Of a stretch of DNA of 64,000 nucleotides, positions 31,424-42,284 are shown in pieces (positions within the stretch are counted from its first letter, which is position 1; the number at the start of each line of letters is the position of its first letter). The position numbers and the translations under genes are program-made. The stretch lies in contig NZ_LXWK01000016.1 in the NCBI RefSeq assembly GCF_001669775.1, positions 186,001 through 250,000 of the forward strand. The letters run 5' to 3'. A model generated the notes under the pieces. The model made no database searches, was not told where the DNA came from, and saw only the letters and a list, made by a program, of their open reading frames with translations. Source of the stretch: Rheinheimera sp. SA_1 (GTDB lineage: Bacteria; Pseudomonadota; Gammaproteobacteria; Enterobacterales; Alteromonadaceae).

Positions 31424-32077
31424 TTAGTTAACCGTTTTGGCTTTCGCCACCGCTTCAATACAAAGCTGAGTGATCCGGTCCCATTCACCATTGGCAATGG
31501 CATCATCCGGTACTATCCAGGAGCCACCAACACAACGCACGTTCGGCAGTGCTAAATATTCGAGGAAGTTTTTCTCGTTGATACCGCCGGTTGGGCAGAA
31601 ACGGATGTCCGAAAACGGGCCATGGATGGACTTTAACGTCTTCACACCGCCCGCAGCTTCGGCTGGGAAAAACTTAAAGTGGGTGTAACCCATGCCCGTA
31701 CCTTCCATCAATTCAGAAATTGATGCAATACCTGGGATCAGCGGAATTGGCGCTTCTTTACCTGCGGCTAATAACTCGCGAGTTAACCCCGGGCTGATGG
31801 CAAATTTTGCGCCAGCATCAATGACTTTTTGCAGTTGCTCGGCAGTCGTTACAGTACCTGCACCAACAATAGCGTCCGGCACTTCAGTCGACAGCAATTT
31901 AATTGCGTCCAGTGCGACTGGCGTGCGCAAAGTCACTTCCAGAACTTTAATTCCACCAGCTAATAAGGCTTTTGCCAGCGGCACGGCCGTGGCGAGATCT
32001 TTAATCACAATCACCGGGACGACCGGGCCTTGTGCAAACAGGATGTCAGGTTGTAATTGCCAATTTTGAAAAGACAT
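31424..32077 (-). CDS. eda: KDPG aldolase
   Basis: Last step of the Entner-Doudoroff pathway: splits 2-keto-3-deoxy-6-phosphogluconate to pyruvate and glyceraldehyde 3-phosphate. The 217-aa product has the Schiff-base lysine K135 in [10 protein letters not shown], and Glu47 in [19 protein letters not shown] and PTGGI are phosphate-binding parts. It is last in the zwf-pgl-edd-glk-eda operon and starts four bases after the glk stop. Confidence 0.96.
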   Translation of the reverse strand: MSFQNWQLQPDILFAQGPVVPVIVIKDLATAVPLAKALLAGGIKVLEVTLRTPVALDAIKLLSTEVPDAIVGAGTVTTAEQLQKVIDAGAKFAISPGLTRELLAAGKEAPIPLIPGIASISELMEGTGMGYTHFKFFPAEAAGGVKTLKSIHGPFSDIRFCPTGGINEKNFLEYLALPNVRCVGGSWIVPDDAIANGEWDRITQLCIEAVAKAKTVN

Positions 32078-32081
32078 AAGT

Positions 32082-33044
32082 TTAACTCGCCAGAATTTGT
32101 TTTAAGTAGACAGCGCAGCCTAATAAACCAGGTTGCTCTGCAGTCACGACATAAGTGGCAATTTGCCGGTTAAAGTCGGTAAAACGGCCTTTTGCTTCAA
32201 AACGGCTGCGAAACTCACTGTCTTCGAGCAAAGGTAATAATTTAGGAACAATGCCACCGCCGACATAAACCCCACCAAAGGTGCTTAAGGTCAGGGCTAA
32301 ATCACCGGCTAAACCGCCGAGACTTGCAAAAAACTGCGCGATCACCGCACTACATAGCTCGTCGGTTTTGGCCAAAGCATGTTGGCTGATTTCAGCAGCA
32401 GTTTTTGGCTCGGTGTTGATGCCGCGATAAGCAGCCAGCGCCAGATACAAACTTTCAATACCAGGACCAGACAACAACCGCTCCGGCGACACATGACCAA
32501 AGTGCGCGGCCAAGTAACGCTGAATAAACCATTCTTGTTCGTTTTGGGCTGTCCAGTCGACATGACCGCCTTCACCCGGCAATGGAATATAACCATGCGC
32601 TGTTGGGATCAAATGACCAACACCTAAACCGGTGCCAGCACCAAGTACTGCCATCGGCTTGGATGTGTCTGCTGTACCAGCGCCAAACTTCACTTTTTCC
32701 GAAGCGGTTAAAGCCGGTAAACACATCGCGACTGCAGTAAAGTCATTCAGCACAATGAATTCGGCCAGACCCAGTTCAGCTTTGGTTTCACTGATTGAAA
32801 ACTGCCAGAAAAAGTTGGTCATTTTCACCAGGTCGCCATTCACCGGACAGGCAATGGCCACCGCAACATGGGCGATATCGGTTAGTTGCTGTTCGGTGCG
32901 GTAATAATTCAGTGCTAGCGCCAAAGTTGCAAAATCAGCACATGGATAAACCACCACATGATCAAGCGCTAAGGTCTCCAGATCCACCCGACTAAAACGG
33001 GCGTTGGTGCCGCCAATGTCAGCGACAATGGCATGCTTAACCAT
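32082..33044 (-). CDS. glk: Glucokinase
   Basis: Phosphorylates free glucose with ATP to glucose 6-phosphate, feeding Zwf. The 320-aa product matches the E. coli Glk type: DIGGTNARF at the N-terminus, the catalytic Asp in [16 protein letters not shown], and [10 protein letters not shown]. Its start overlaps the edd 3' end by eight bases, showing tight coupling. Having glk inside the operon suggests glucose enters unphosphorylated. Confidence 0.95.
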   Translation of the reverse strand: MVKHAIVADIGGTNARFSRVDLETLALDHVVVYPCADFATLALALNYYRTEQQLTDIAHVAVAIACPVNGDLVKMTNFFWQFSISETKAELGLAEFIVLNDFTAVAMCLPALTASEKVKFGAGTADTSKPMAVLGAGTGLGVGHLIPTAHGYIPLPGEGGHVDWTAQNEQEWFIQRYLAAHFGHVSPERLLSGPGIESLYLALAAYRGINTEPKTAAEISQHALAKTDELCSAVIAQFFASLGGLAGDLALTLSTFGGVYVGGGIVPKLLPLLEDSEFRSRFEAKGRFTDFNRQIATYVVTAEQPGLLGCAVYLKQILAS

Positions 33045-34869
33045 TCAGATGTTCCTCTGTGGTAAACAGGCTACAAGCGCCCTGCTCGGCACCGGTTAAT
33101 ACGGTACGCAGACCGCCGAAAATCTCCCGGCCCATACCATAATAACTTTCTGACATATCACGGGTCGCAGCGGTACGTTGTGCAAGTTCTTCATCAGAAA
33201 CAAACACTTGCAGTAAACCGGTTTCGCCATCCACCAGCATTAAATCGCCAGTCTGGATTTTGGCAATCACGCCGCCATCAACCGCTTCCGGGGTGACATG
33301 GATAGCTGCAGGTACCTTACCTGAAGCACCTGACATCCGGCCGTCAGTGACTAGCGCCACATGGAAACCACGGTCTTGCAATACGCCAAGTGGCGGCGTT
33401 AATTTATGCAGCTCTGGCATACCACAGGCTTTTGGCCCCTGGAAACGCACCACCACAATACAATCTTTGTCCAAATCACCGGCTTTAAACGCGGCATCCA
33501 GTTCATGTTGGCTGGAGAACACCACCGCTGGGCCCCGGACAATTTCAGTGCCTGGGCGCAGCGCCGAAGTTTTAATCACGCCACGACCAACGTTGCCGGA
33601 TAACACCTGCAAACCACCGTGATCTTTAAATGGTTTGGCCACAGTCGACAGCACAGAATCATCTAATGAAGTGGTTGGGCCATCAATCCACACCAGTTTG
33701 CCATCTTGCATCACTGGTACCTGGGTATAACGACGCAGACCAAAACCAGCCACGGTATTGACATCTTCATGCAATAAACCAGCGTCCAGTAACTCTTTGA
33801 TCAATAACGCCATACCACCAGCTTGCTGGAAGTGGTTAATGTCAGCCTGACCGTTTGGATAAATACGCGTTAATAACGGCGTGGCATTGGATAAATCAGC
33901 AAAATCGTCCCAGTTCACGATAAAACCAGCAGAACGAGCTACCGCCACCAAGTGCATGGTGTGGTTGGTAGAACCGCCAGTGGCTAATAAACCAACGATA
34001 CCGTTGACTACGGCTTTGACATCAACAATATGGCCAACCGGCATATAGTCGGTGCCTAAATCGGTTAACCGCGTCACCTGACGGGCAGCCGCTTTGGTCA
34101 ATTCATCGCGCAGTTCTGTGCCTGGATTGACAAAAGACGAACCAGGCAAATGCAGGCCCATCATTTCAACCACTAATTGATTCGAGTTGGCGGTACCGTA
34201 GAAAGTACAGGTGCCGGCACTGTGGTAAGAAGCGGATTCTGAATCCAGTAACTCCTCTTTACCCACTTTGCCTTCAGCATACAGCTGACGGACCCGGGCT
34301 TTTTCTTTGTTCGGAATACCAGACGGCATTGGACCGGCCGGAATAAATACAAATGGCAGGTGACCAAAACTGAGCGAAGCCATTAATAAACCCGGCACAA
34401 TCTTGTCGCAAATGCCGAGCATCAAGCCGCCATCAAACATATTGTGCGACAGGCCAACTGCTGCCGACATCGCAATAATATCGCGGCTTAATAAACTCAG
34501 TTCCATGCCCGGCTGACCTTGAGTCACACCGTCACACATCGCTGGCACGCCACCGGCAAACTGCGCCACACTGCCAATTTCCGCAATAGCTTGTTTGATA
34601 ATGGCCGGATAAGTTTCATAAGGCTGATGCGCGGACAACATATCGTTGTAGCTGGAAATAATACCGATGTTGGCCTTGGTCAGACTGCGTAAGTCCGATT
34701 TTTCCTGAGCATTACAGGCAGCAAAGCCGTGGGCAAGGTTACCGCAGGCTAAAGCGCCACGATGTGGACCGCGAATACGGGCTTGTTCAATTCTCTGAAG
34801 ATAAATAGCGCGACTTTTAACACTGCGCGCCATGATCCTGTCTGTGACTTGCTGGATAACCGGATGCAT
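33037..34869 (-). CDS. edd: 6-phosphogluconate dehydratase
   Basis: Converts 6-phosphogluconate to KDPG. The 610-aa IlvD/Edd-family enzyme has the iron-sulfur cysteine regions [29 protein letters not shown] and [13 protein letters not shown], plus [19 protein letters not shown] near the C-terminus. The start has GAGG eight bases upstream. It lies eight bases after pgl and overlaps glk. Confidence 0.96.
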   Translation of the reverse strand: MHPVIQQVTDRIMARSVKSRAIYLQRIEQARIRGPHRGALACGNLAHGFAACNAQEKSDLRSLTKANIGIISSYNDMLSAHQPYETYPAIIKQAIAEIGSVAQFAGGVPAMCDGVTQGQPGMELSLLSRDIIAMSAAVGLSHNMFDGGLMLGICDKIVPGLLMASLSFGHLPFVFIPAGPMPSGIPNKEKARVRQLYAEGKVGKEELLDSESASYHSAGTCTFYGTANSNQLVVEMMGLHLPGSSFVNPGTELRDELTKAAARQVTRLTDLGTDYMPVGHIVDVKAVVNGIVGLLATGGSTNHTMHLVAVARSAGFIVNWDDFADLSNATPLLTRIYPNGQADINHFQQAGGMALLIKELLDAGLLHEDVNTVAGFGLRRYTQVPVMQDGKLVWIDGPTTSLDDSVLSTVAKPFKDHGGLQVLSGNVGRGVIKTSALRPGTEIVRGPAVVFSSQHELDAAFKAGDLDKDCIVVVRFQGPKACGMPELHKLTPPLGVLQDRGFHVALVTDGRMSGASGKVPAAIHVTPEAVDGGVIAKIQTGDLMLVDGETGLLQVFVSDEELAQRTAATRDMSESYYGMGREIFGGLRTVLTGAEQGACSLFTTEEHLNG

Positions 34870-34877
34870 GATGACCT

Positions 34878-35567
34878 CTATTTGGCTGCGAACATCACCG
34901 CCAATTCTGGAGCGGTGTGGTGTATAAATGCACGGATCGGCATCGCCAATTCGTCCTGACTGGCCTTCGCCTGTTCTAATACGGTTAGCTTGGAAGCGCC
35001 AACCAGATGTAAAAACAGTGCACGGCTATTAAGTAATCGTTGTTTGCTAAAGGAAATTCGCTGATAAGGCGCTGTCGTTGGATTGACCGCCAGAACATCC
35101 GGCGCGTCAGACGCAAGTCCTTGCTGAATTTCCTTACTGCATGGAAATAACGAAGCGGTGTGACCATCTTCACCCATGCCTAAAATAACAGCATCAAAAG
35201 TCGGCAGGTTTTTTACCCGTTGCAACAACTCCGGCACTGCTAATTCTGCGGTCGCTGTTGGCGCGTACAAACTAATAAAAGTCGCTGCTGCGGCCTGGTG
35301 CTGTAACAAACTTGCCTTCACTAGGCGCTCGTTACTATCAGCTTCGCTATCTGGCAAAAACCTGTCATCAGCCAGCGTGATGGTAACTTTAGACCAATCT
35401 AAATCAGCTTGGTTTAACTTTAAAAACAAGCCCTGCGGCGTACGGCCGCCTGATACGACTAAATAAGCGGCACCACGTTTGGCGATAGCGTCACTTAAAA
35501 TAGCAATCAGTCGATTGGCAAAATCCTGATTGAGTTCGTTGCTGTCAGTAAATTGATGAAGTTGCAT
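34878..35567 (-). CDS. pgl: 6-phosphogluconolactonase
   Basis: Hydrolyses 6-phosphogluconolactone to 6-phosphogluconate. The 229-aa DevB-type protein has [23 protein letters not shown], and [16 protein letters not shown], all family hallmarks. It sits two bases after zwf and eight bases before edd in the operon. Confidence 0.95.
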   Translation of the reverse strand: MQLHQFTDSNELNQDFANRLIAILSDAIAKRGAAYLVVSGGRTPQGLFLKLNQADLDWSKVTITLADDRFLPDSEADSNERLVKASLLQHQAAAATFISLYAPTATAELAVPELLQRVKNLPTFDAVILGMGEDGHTASLFPCSKEIQQGLASDAPDVLAVNPTTAPYQRISFSKQRLLNSRALFLHLVGASKLTVLEQAKASQDELAMPIRAFIHHTAPELAVMFAAK

Positions 35568-35569
35568 GG

Positions 35570-37042
35570 TTATTCGTCCCAGTTCCGATCGTCACGCGCC
35601 AATAATGAAATGGCAGCAACCGGACCCCAGGTGCCCGCCTGATATGATTTAGGCGGTTCGTTGTTGGCTTTCCAGGCGCCAAGAATACCGTCGATCCATT
35701 TCCAGGCTTGTTCAACTTCATCCCGACGGACGAACAGATATTGGTTACCCAACATCGCTTCTAACAACAACCGCTCATAAGCATCAGCGATCCGCTGTGA
35801 TTTAAAGGTTTCATCAAAACTTAAATCGAGTTTGCTCTGTTGCAACTGCATATTTTCACCCAGACCAGGAATTTTATTCATGATCTGAATTTCCACACCT
35901 TCATCTGGCTGTAACCGGATGATCAGTTTGTTGGCTGGTAACTGTTTATAAGTTTCATGGAAAATATTGTGTGGTTGTGGCTTAAAGCAAATGACTACTT
36001 CGGACACTTTGTTTGGCATGCGCTTACCGGTGCGCAGATAAAACGGCACGCCAGCCCAGCGCCAGTTGTCGATATCAACTTTAATCGCGACAAATGTCTC
36101 AGTTTTGCTGTTTGGGCGGGCATCTTCTTCTTCCAGATAGCCCGGGACTGATTTACCACCGACAAAACCGGCGCCATATTGGCCACGCACGGTTTTTTCC
36201 TGCACGTTTTGCAGGTTGATTGGCCGCAACGCTTTCAGAACTTTTAATTTCTCATCACGGATACTATCGGCATCAAGGCTGGCTGGTGGTTCCATCGCAA
36301 TCAGCGATAGCACTTGTAATAAGTGGTTTTGCACCATATCGCGCATTTGACCGGCGTCATCGTAATAACCCCAACGCCCTTCTACGCCGACTTCTTCTGC
36401 CACTGAAATCTGCACATGGTCAATAGCATTATGATCCCAGTTCGAAGCAAAAATGGCATTGGCAAAACGCAGCGCTAATAGGTTCAGCACTGTCTCTTTA
36501 CCTAAATAATGGTCAATGCGGTAGATTTGCGATTCTTTAAAATATTTGGCGACTTCGTCGTTAATGACTTTTGACGACTCCAGACAATGGCCAATTGGCT
36601 TTTCTAATACGACGCGTGAAGGTAGCACCGATAAACCAGCGGCATCCAGACCTTTACAGATATTGCCAAATAACGACGGTGCAGTAGCGAAATAGCTGAC
36701 CGGAATGCGGTTTTTGATGTCAGTAACATCAGCCAGTTTCAGATAATCCTGCTCTTTGGTTAAATCGATTTGCACATATTGCAATTTGGTTTTAAGCCGG
36801 GCCAGCACATCGGCGTCCAGCGGCTGTTTGACGAATTTCTGTAAGTTAGTTTCAACAACTTCGAGGTAACCTTCCTGTGTCAGATCATCGCGGGCGACGC
36901 CGGTAATGCGGCTGTCAGCATGCAGTAAACCAGCCATTTCCAGCTGATATAAGGCTGGTAGAAGTTTGCGGCGCGCTAAATCGCCTTTGGTGCCGAACAA
37001 AATGAGATCACAGGCTTTGTTAGAATGTGCTGTTGCTGTCAT
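35570..37042 (-). CDS. zwf: Glucose-6-phosphate dehydrogenase
   Basis: First step of the oxidative pentose phosphate and Entner-Doudoroff routes: oxidises glucose 6-phosphate with NADP. The 490-aa enzyme has the cofactor motif GTKGDLARRK (17-26) and the active-site RIDHYLGKE (175-183). It leads the operon. AGGGTC lies nine bases upstream of the ATG, and two HexR-like palindromes lie in the upstream region shared with hexR, so it is likely repressed by HexR. Confidence 0.96.
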   Translation of the reverse strand: MTATAHSNKACDLILFGTKGDLARRKLLPALYQLEMAGLLHADSRITGVARDDLTQEGYLEVVETNLQKFVKQPLDADVLARLKTKLQYVQIDLTKEQDYLKLADVTDIKNRIPVSYFATAPSLFGNICKGLDAAGLSVLPSRVVLEKPIGHCLESSKVINDEVAKYFKESQIYRIDHYLGKETVLNLLALRFANAIFASNWDHNAIDHVQISVAEEVGVEGRWGYYDDAGQMRDMVQNHLLQVLSLIAMEPPASLDADSIRDEKLKVLKALRPINLQNVQEKTVRGQYGAGFVGGKSVPGYLEEEDARPNSKTETFVAIKVDIDNWRWAGVPFYLRTGKRMPNKVSEVVICFKPQPHNIFHETYKQLPANKLIIRLQPDEGVEIQIMNKIPGLGENMQLQQSKLDLSFDETFKSQRIADAYERLLLEAMLGNQYLFVRRDEVEQAWKWIDGILGAWKANNEPPKSYQAGTWGPVAAISLLARDDRNWDE

Positions 37043-37062
37043 GAAGCTGACCCTTGATTAGA

Positions 37063-37074
37063 TGTAATTTTACA
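37063..37074. promoter_or_regulatory. Short HexR-like palindrome near zwf
   Basis: TGTAATTTTACA is a 12-base near relative of the HexR box and lies 21-32 bases upstream of the zwf ATG. It lacks the three central bases of the full site, so it may be a weak or decayed operator. Confidence 0.4.
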
Positions 37075-37125
37075 ACACTTAGCCGCATACTAGCCGAGTG
37101 TTTGGCGGTTGTAAACCGGATAAGT

Positions 37126-37140
37126 TGTAATTAAATTACA
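37126..37140. promoter_or_regulatory. HexR operator in zwf-hexR intergenic region
   Basis: TGTAATTAAATTACA matches the HexR box described for gammaproteobacteria and is identical to the site before pykA at 38315. It lies 84 bases from zwf and 250 from hexR. HexR would release it when bound to KDPG (family knowledge). Confidence 0.85.
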
Positions 37141-37390
37141 ACTTACTTAAAGTTTTGACGTTGCCTATATCTTAAGGCAGTCTTAACCATGTATCATGAT
37201 TTTCGTCGTAACTTTATCACTTTTGTTGTTGCTACACTGGTCGGGTAACAAAATAAATTACCAAATGAATCACCGGCTACAGCTAAAGTTTCCACAGCAG
37301 CAGATCACTCTTTAAGATCATTCTTTATAAGATTAATGAAGTGCCCGGCGCTGCCACAGCGTACGAGCCAGACTAAGCAGGAACCATCGG

Positions 37391-38242
37391 ATGAATGTGC
37401 TGGAAAAAATAGTTAATAGTGTCAATAGTTTCAGTAAATCAGAGCGTAAAGTTGCTGATGTCATTCTGGCCAATCCACAAACCACAATTCATAGCAGTAT
37501 TGCGGCACTGGCGAAAATGGCGGATGTGTCTGAGCCAACCGTGAATCGGTTTTGTCGTCGTTTGGATACCAAAGGTTTCCCTGACTTCAAACTGCACCTG
37601 GCGCAAAGCCTGGCCAATGGTACGCCTTATGTAAACCGGCACGTTGAAGAAGATGATGGCCCGGAAGCCTATACTGCAAAAATTTTCGAATCGACCATGG
37701 CAGCTTTGGATGCTGCACGCCAAAACGTTGATATTAATACCATTAATCGCGCTGTGGATGTACTGACCCAGGCGAAGAAAATATCATTTTTTGGCCTGGG
37801 CGCTTCAGCATCTGTCGCCCATGACGCCCAAAACAAGTTTTTCCGCTTTAACGTGCCCGTGGTGTGTTTCGACGATATCGTGATGCAACGGATGAGTGCT
37901 ATTAATAGTAGCGAAGGTGATGTGGTGGTTTGTATCAGCCATACCGGACGCACCAAAAATCTTTGTGATATCGCCGCTATTGCCCGCGAAAACGACGCTA
38001 CCGTCATTGGTGTCACCGCATATGACAGCCCGCTGGCTAAAGAATGTACTTTAGTATTGTCGCTGGATGTACCGGAAGATACCGATATGTATATGCCAAT
38101 GGCTTCGCGCGTGGCACAGCTGGTCCTGATCGATATTCTGGCGACTGGTTTTACCTTACGCCGTGGCACCAAATTCCGTGAAAACCTGAAGAAAGTAAAA
38201 GACAGTTTACGGGGTTCAAGATTCGAGAAAAAAGATTTTTAA
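37391..38242 (+). CDS. hexR: HexR, RpiR-family repressor of sugar catabolism
   Basis: The 283-aa regulator has an N-terminal RpiR helix-turn-helix (IAALAKMADVSEPTVNRFCRRL, about 38-60) and a C-terminal SIS sugar-phosphate domain (KKISFFGLGASASVAHDA; CISHTGRTKNLCDIAAIA). It is divergent from the zwf operon. Known HexR proteins bind KDPG and control Entner-Doudoroff and central carbon genes. AGGAACC lies upstream of the ATG. It is followed by pykA, which has its own HexR box, so the gene may also control its neighbour. Confidence 0.94.
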   Translation: MNVLEKIVNSVNSFSKSERKVADVILANPQTTIHSSIAALAKMADVSEPTVNRFCRRLDTKGFPDFKLHLAQSLANGTPYVNRHVEEDDGPEAYTAKIFESTMAALDAARQNVDINTINRAVDVLTQAKKISFFGLGASASVAHDAQNKFFRFNVPVVCFDDIVMQRMSAINSSEGDVVVCISHTGRTKNLCDIAAIARENDATVIGVTAYDSPLAKECTLVLSLDVPEDTDMYMPMASRVAQLVLIDILATGFTLRRGTKFRENLKKVKDSLRGSRFEKKDF

Positions 38243-38314
38243 GCACTTTTTACCAGCTCAGACTGGTCAGAGCTGCTCAAAGCTGTAATTTTTCTCCAAT
38301 TAGTCGCTATATTC

Positions 38315-38329
38315 TGTAATTAAATTACA
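38315..38329 (+). promoter_or_regulatory. HexR operator upstream of pykA
   Basis: TGTAATTAAATTACA, identical to the site at 37126, lies 72 bases before the pykA ATG. It places pykA in the HexR regulon. A half-site-like TGTAATT also lies at about 38284. Confidence 0.85.
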
Positions 38330-38400
38330 TTACACTGCGTGCCATCACCGCCAGAACTACCCTGGCGGTCTACTTTTAAATCAATAGGCAGGAGCAGCAC

Positions 38401-39837
38401 ATGCCAAGAAGAACGAAAATAGTTGCCACCCTAGGCCCGGCAACCAATACCCAGGCCGCGATTGAAAAATTGATCCTGGCTGGTGCCACCGTCTTTCGCT
38501 TTAACTTCTCTCACGGCAGTGCTCAGGATCACATCGAGCGCGCAACCATGGTTCGCGCCGCTGCTGCAGCGACCAATGCCCATGTCGCCATCTTAGGTGA
38601 CTTACAAGGGCCAAAAATCCGCGTGTCGACCTTTGTAAATAACAGTGTTGAGCTGATTGAAGGCCAGGACTTTGTGCTGGACGCTGAGCTCGCCAAAGGT
38701 TTAGGCGATGAAACTCAAGTCGGTATCGATTACAAAGAACTGCCAGGTGATGTAAAACCAGCAGACGTGTTGTTATTAGATGATGGCCGTATTCAACTGA
38801 TTGTGGAAAAAGTTGAAGGCGCACGCATTCTGACCAAGGTATCGGTTGCTGGTAAGTTATCAAATAACAAAGGCATTAACCGGTTAGGTGGTGGTTTGTC
38901 AGCGCCGGCTTTAACCGACAAAGACCGTGCAGATATCGCTCTTGCCGCCAAAATTGATGTGGATTATCTGGCTGTATCTTTCCCACGCACTGGTGACGAT
39001 TTACGTTTAGCGCGTAATCTGGCGCGTGAAGCTGGTTCTGAAGCCCTGATTGTATCTAAAGTAGAACGCGCCGAAGCTGTTGCTGATGATGCCACTTTAG
39101 ATGACATCATCCGGGCATCAGACGCTGTAATGGTCGCCCGTGGTGATTTAGGCGTTGAGATTGGCGATGCAGAACTTGTAGGCCAGCAAAAACGTATTAT
39201 CGCCCGCTCCCGACAACTGAACCGTGTGGTGATTACCGCCACGCAGATGATGGAATCGATGATTGAAAGCCCGATGCCAACCCGCGCAGAAGTAATGGAC
39301 GTTGCCAATGCCGTGCTGGATGGCACTGACGCGGTGATGCTCTCTGCAGAAACTGCTGCTGGTAAATATCCAACCGAAACCGTTAAAGCCATGGTTCGGG
39401 TTTGTGATGGTGCCGAAAAACATCCAAAAGTGATGTCATCTAAACACCGGATGGATGTGACTTTTACTGAAATCAGTGAAACTATCGCCTTATCAGCGAT
39501 GTACGCAGCGAATCATTTAGATGGCATTAAAGCAATTATTGCCCTGACAGAATCTGGTTACACCGCCAAGCTGATGTCGCGGATCACTTCGTCACACGCC
39601 ATTTATGCCTTGTCGCGTCATGTAAAAACGCTGAATAAAATGGCGTTATATCGTGGTGTGTACCCGGTGTTTTTTGACAGCCACGGTATCAGCAATGATC
39701 ATCTTGCAGATGAAGCTGTTGCTGCAGTGAAAAAAGCAGCTGGTTTACATACCGGTGATTTGGTGATTCTGACACATGGCGATGTGATGGAAACTATCGG
39801 TGCTTCAAATACTTGCAAAATCGTTACCGTCAAATAA
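38401..39837 (+). CDS. pykA: Pyruvate kinase II
   Basis: Converts phosphoenolpyruvate and ADP to pyruvate and ATP. The 478-aa protein is close to E. coli Pyk[41 protein letters not shown] and [10 protein letters not shown] are present. AGGAGCAGC lies before the ATG. It follows hexR by 158 bases with a HexR box between, and ends at a strong terminator. Confidence 0.96.
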   Translation: MPRRTKIVATLGPATNTQAAIEKLILAGATVFRFNFSHGSAQDHIERATMVRAAAAATNAHVAILGDLQGPKIRVSTFVNNSVELIEGQDFVLDAELAKGLGDETQVGIDYKELPGDVKPADVLLLDDGRIQLIVEKVEGARILTKVSVAGKLSNNKGINRLGGGLSAPALTDKDRADIALAAKIDVDYLAVSFPRTGDDLRLARNLAREAGSEALIVSKVERAEAVADDATLDDIIRASDAVMVARGDLGVEIGDAELVGQQKRIIARSRQLNRVVITATQMMESMIESPMPTRAEVMDVANAVLDGTDAVMLSAETAAGKYPTETVKAMVRVCDGAEKHPKVMSSKHRMDVTFTEISETIALSAMYAANHLDGIKAIIALTESGYTAKLMSRITSSHAIYALSRHVKTLNKMALYRGVYPVFFDSHGISNDHLADEAVAAVKKAAGLHTGDLVILTHGDVMETIGASNTCKIVTVK

Positions 39838-39876
39838 ATACAGTTTCTAACTGAAGCTGAATAAGTTTTAGGTCAT

Positions 39877-39908
39877 AAAAAATGCCATCAATTGATGGCA
39901 TTTTTTTG
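39877..39908. terminator. Bidirectional terminator between pykA and EamA gene
   Basis: AATGCCATCA (39881-39890) and ATTGATGGCA (39891-39900) form a near-perfect palindrome with A-run before and T-run after, between convergent genes. Confidence 0.92.
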
Positions 39909-39932
39909 TGCTGTCTGTCATACGGCTTTATG

Positions 39933-40883
39933 TCAGAAAACAGTACGATTGTCTAACCGCCATTGCTTTAACACCGGTGCCAATGCGGTAACTGCAGATC
40001 CAATCACCACCAACACAGCACCAAATATTGACCAGCCATTTAAGCTTTGCGCGGCCGGTGCATCTGGCCACATCCAGGACGCCAAATTGGCAAACAAAAT
40101 GGTTAAAAGTGGCGTGATCGCAAGTACTGCGCTGACTTTTGACGCCTCCCAATGTTCCAATGCTTCAGCAAAAGCGCCATACGCGACGATGGTGTTCAGG
40201 CAACAAAACAGCAATAAACCCCATTGCAACATCGACAATTGTGCCATCGGCGCCAGCTCAATAAACGGCATAAAACACAAAGCGCCAGCGACGTAAATAA
40301 ACCACATAATTTGTTGTGAGTTAAAATGCATCAGCAGCTGCTTTTGTGCCAAAGCATAAGCGGCCCAAGTCACAGCCGCGATAATAACGAGCAACACGCC
40401 GATACTGTCGTGCCCCATTTGAGTCAGCAACAGAAACAACCGGTCGTTGAAAAATAACAGTAAACCCAGTACTAAAGTGGCTGCACCAATTTTTTGCCAC
40501 AACAGCAGTCGTTCCCGGAAGATAAAAATGCCGCCCAACATCATTAAAAACGGTGCCAGCTGGATCACCACCTGCGCAGTTTCGGCACTCAGCAAGTCTA
40601 AGCCCAGCAGATAAAGAATGTAATTGGACAACAAACCGACCACCGCAATCAGTAGTAACCAGCGTGCTTTACCTTTGATACTGCGCAGTGTCGGTAATGC
40701 CTGATGATGGATCAATACCGCAGTGACAAATAATGCTGCTGCCAGAAAGCGGACCCAGGTAATAGTGTTCGCGGACAATTCGGTCAGCAGTACTTTTAAA
40801 GCAATGGGTAACATGCCCCATAATACGGCGGTTGTTAAGGCCAGAATAAAACCAGTCAGACTTTTGCCGGACGCTTGGTGCAT
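39933..40883 (-). CDS. EamA/DMT family transporter
   Basis: The 316-aa membrane protein has two EamA repeats and about ten helices, beginning FILALTTAVLWGMLPIALKVLLTE and with VVIQLAPFLMMLGGIFIFRERL at the end of the first repeat. It differs from the EamA protein at 27525 and lacks the Pro-rich N-terminal extension. The substrate is unknown. A GGAAA lies upstream of the ATG. It is convergent with pykA. Confidence 0.88.
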   Translation of the reverse strand: MHQASGKSLTGFILALTTAVLWGMLPIALKVLLTELSANTITWVRFLAAALFVTAVLIHHQALPTLRSIKGKARWLLLIAVVGLLSNYILYLLGLDLLSAETAQVVIQLAPFLMMLGGIFIFRERLLLWQKIGAATLVLGLLLFFNDRLFLLLTQMGHDSIGVLLVIIAAVTWAAYALAQKQLLMHFNSQQIMWFIYVAGALCFMPFIELAPMAQLSMLQWGLLLFCCLNTIVAYGAFAEALEHWEASKVSAVLAITPLLTILFANLASWMWPDAPAAQSLNGWSIFGAVLVVIGSAVTALAPVLKQWRLDNRTVF

Positions 40884-41176
40884 AATGAATTTCCGTTGTA
40901 AAAGGAGGGACTTTGAAGGCGCGCTATTTTCGCTGTTTTTCCCCCTGCTGTCGCCGGATTTCGAATGATTTTGATGGCTATTGGTCGTATCCGGATATAT
41001 CAGTTTTTTTGCCTTACTTTTTTATATTCTTTGCGTTGCATCAATAACATATAACTGACAAATACGGATACTCGAACCTGGCTTCAACTGAGAAACTTCC
41101 GCCCTCAGTGCGATATAGCATAGAAGTCAGAACATCGCTTTATACATACTGTCCATTTCCAACGAAGGATCAACTT

Positions 41177-42187
41177 ATGAGTCAGCCTATCCGAAAAATT
41201 GGCCTGTTAACTTCTGGCGGTGACGCACCAGGGATGAACGCCGCCATCCGGGCTGTGGTATTAACCGCCGCGGCCCAAGGTATTGACGTTATTGGCTATA
41301 AGCATGGTTTTAACGGTATTTTCAGCAATGAATACCAACAAATTCATCGTGCAGAAGTACTGCATATTATCCAACAAGGCGGCACCATTCTTAAAAGTGC
41401 GCGCTGTAAACAGTTAGAGCAAGCTGGAGGGCCGGAACAAGCCGCAGAGTTACTGGATAAAAATGGCATCGACGCTTTGATCGTGATCGGCGGCGACGGC
41501 AGTTTTCGTGGCTGCCAGGCCATAGCCCCATTTTATCAGGGCCAGATTGTTGGTATTCCGGGTACTATTGACAATGATGTCGATGGCACTGATTTTACCA
41601 TTGGCTTTAGCACCGCCCTTAATACTGCATTGGATGCTATCGATAAAATTCGGGATACCGCTGATGCCTTTGAACGGATTTTTCTGATTGAAGTAATGGG
41701 TCGTCATACCGGATATCTGGCGTTAGCGGCCGGCATTGCCAGTGGCGCAGAGCAAATTATTTGCCCGGAATATGGCGAGGTCGATATCAATGATTTACTA
41801 CAGGATATCCAACAAATACAGCAGCAGTATGGTCGTAGCAGCTATATTATTGTCATTGCTGAAACTATGTATCCGGCCGGTGCCACCACATTAGCAGCCG
41901 AGCTGACCCGAGCGTCCGGAATTGAATGTCGCGCTTGTGTATTAGGGCATTTACAACGGGGTGGCAGCCCGGTGGGCTCAGATAGAATTCTCGCGACTAA
42001 ACTTGGAGCTTATGCTGTGGAACAATTGTTACTCGGCAACGCCCATCTGATGATGGCAGGCGAACAAGCAGGTCTGGCGGTGTTGTTTCCACTGAGTTTA
42101 ACCGGAGATAAGAAAAAACAGGCGGACCCTTATTTACTCGACTGGCAGCAGCGCATGCTACAGGACAGCAGCCCGGCGAAAGAGTGA
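41177..42187 (+). CDS. pfkA: ATP-dependent 6-phosphofructokinase
   Basis: Phosphorylates fructose 6-phosphate in the Embden-Meyerhof pathway. The 336-aa enzyme has SGGDAPGMNAAIR, GGDGS at 105-109 (glycine rather than aspartate, so ATP and not pyrophosphate is the donor), and PGTIDND with catalytic Asp132. HLQRGGSP near the C-terminus is typical. The start has GAAGGA at good spacing; the open frame extends 23 codons further. It is unlinked to the Entner-Doudoroff operon, and no HexR box was found upstream. Confidence 0.93.
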   Translation: MSQPIRKIGLLTSGGDAPGMNAAIRAVVLTAAAQGIDVIGYKHGFNGIFSNEYQQIHRAEVLHIIQQGGTILKSARCKQLEQAGGPEQAAELLDKNGIDALIVIGGDGSFRGCQAIAPFYQGQIVGIPGTIDNDVDGTDFTIGFSTALNTALDAIDKIRDTADAFERIFLIEVMGRHTGYLALAAGIASGAEQIICPEYGEVDINDLLQDIQQIQQQYGRSSYIIVIAETMYPAGATTLAAELTRASGIECRACVLGHLQRGGSPVGSDRILATKLGAYAVEQLLLGNAHLMMAGEQAGLAVLFPLSLTGDKKKQADPYLLDWQQRMLQDSSPAKE

Positions 42188-42240
42188 GGCACACAAGCAA
42201 CACGCTGAATCAAATACGCCAATGTCAAAAACTCAGAACT

Positions 42241-42267
42241 CAGAACTCAGAAAAATTCTGAGTTCTG
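42241..42267 (-). terminator. Perfect 12-bp hairpin with adjoining octamer repeats
   Basis: CAGAACTCAGAA (42241-42252) pairs with TTCTGAGTTCTG (42256-42267). The left arm continues a tandem run of ACTCAGAA units from 42231. On the minus strand a T-rich run follows after one extra unit, so it probably terminates the LytR-type gene; on the plus strand it may stabilise the pfkA mRNA end. Confidence 0.6.
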
Positions 42268-42284
42268 ATGTTAACGCAACAATC

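Noticed and set aside
39892-40296. 134-codon plus-strand frame
   Set aside because: It lies antisense to the EamA transporter gene and the pykA terminator; no family seen.
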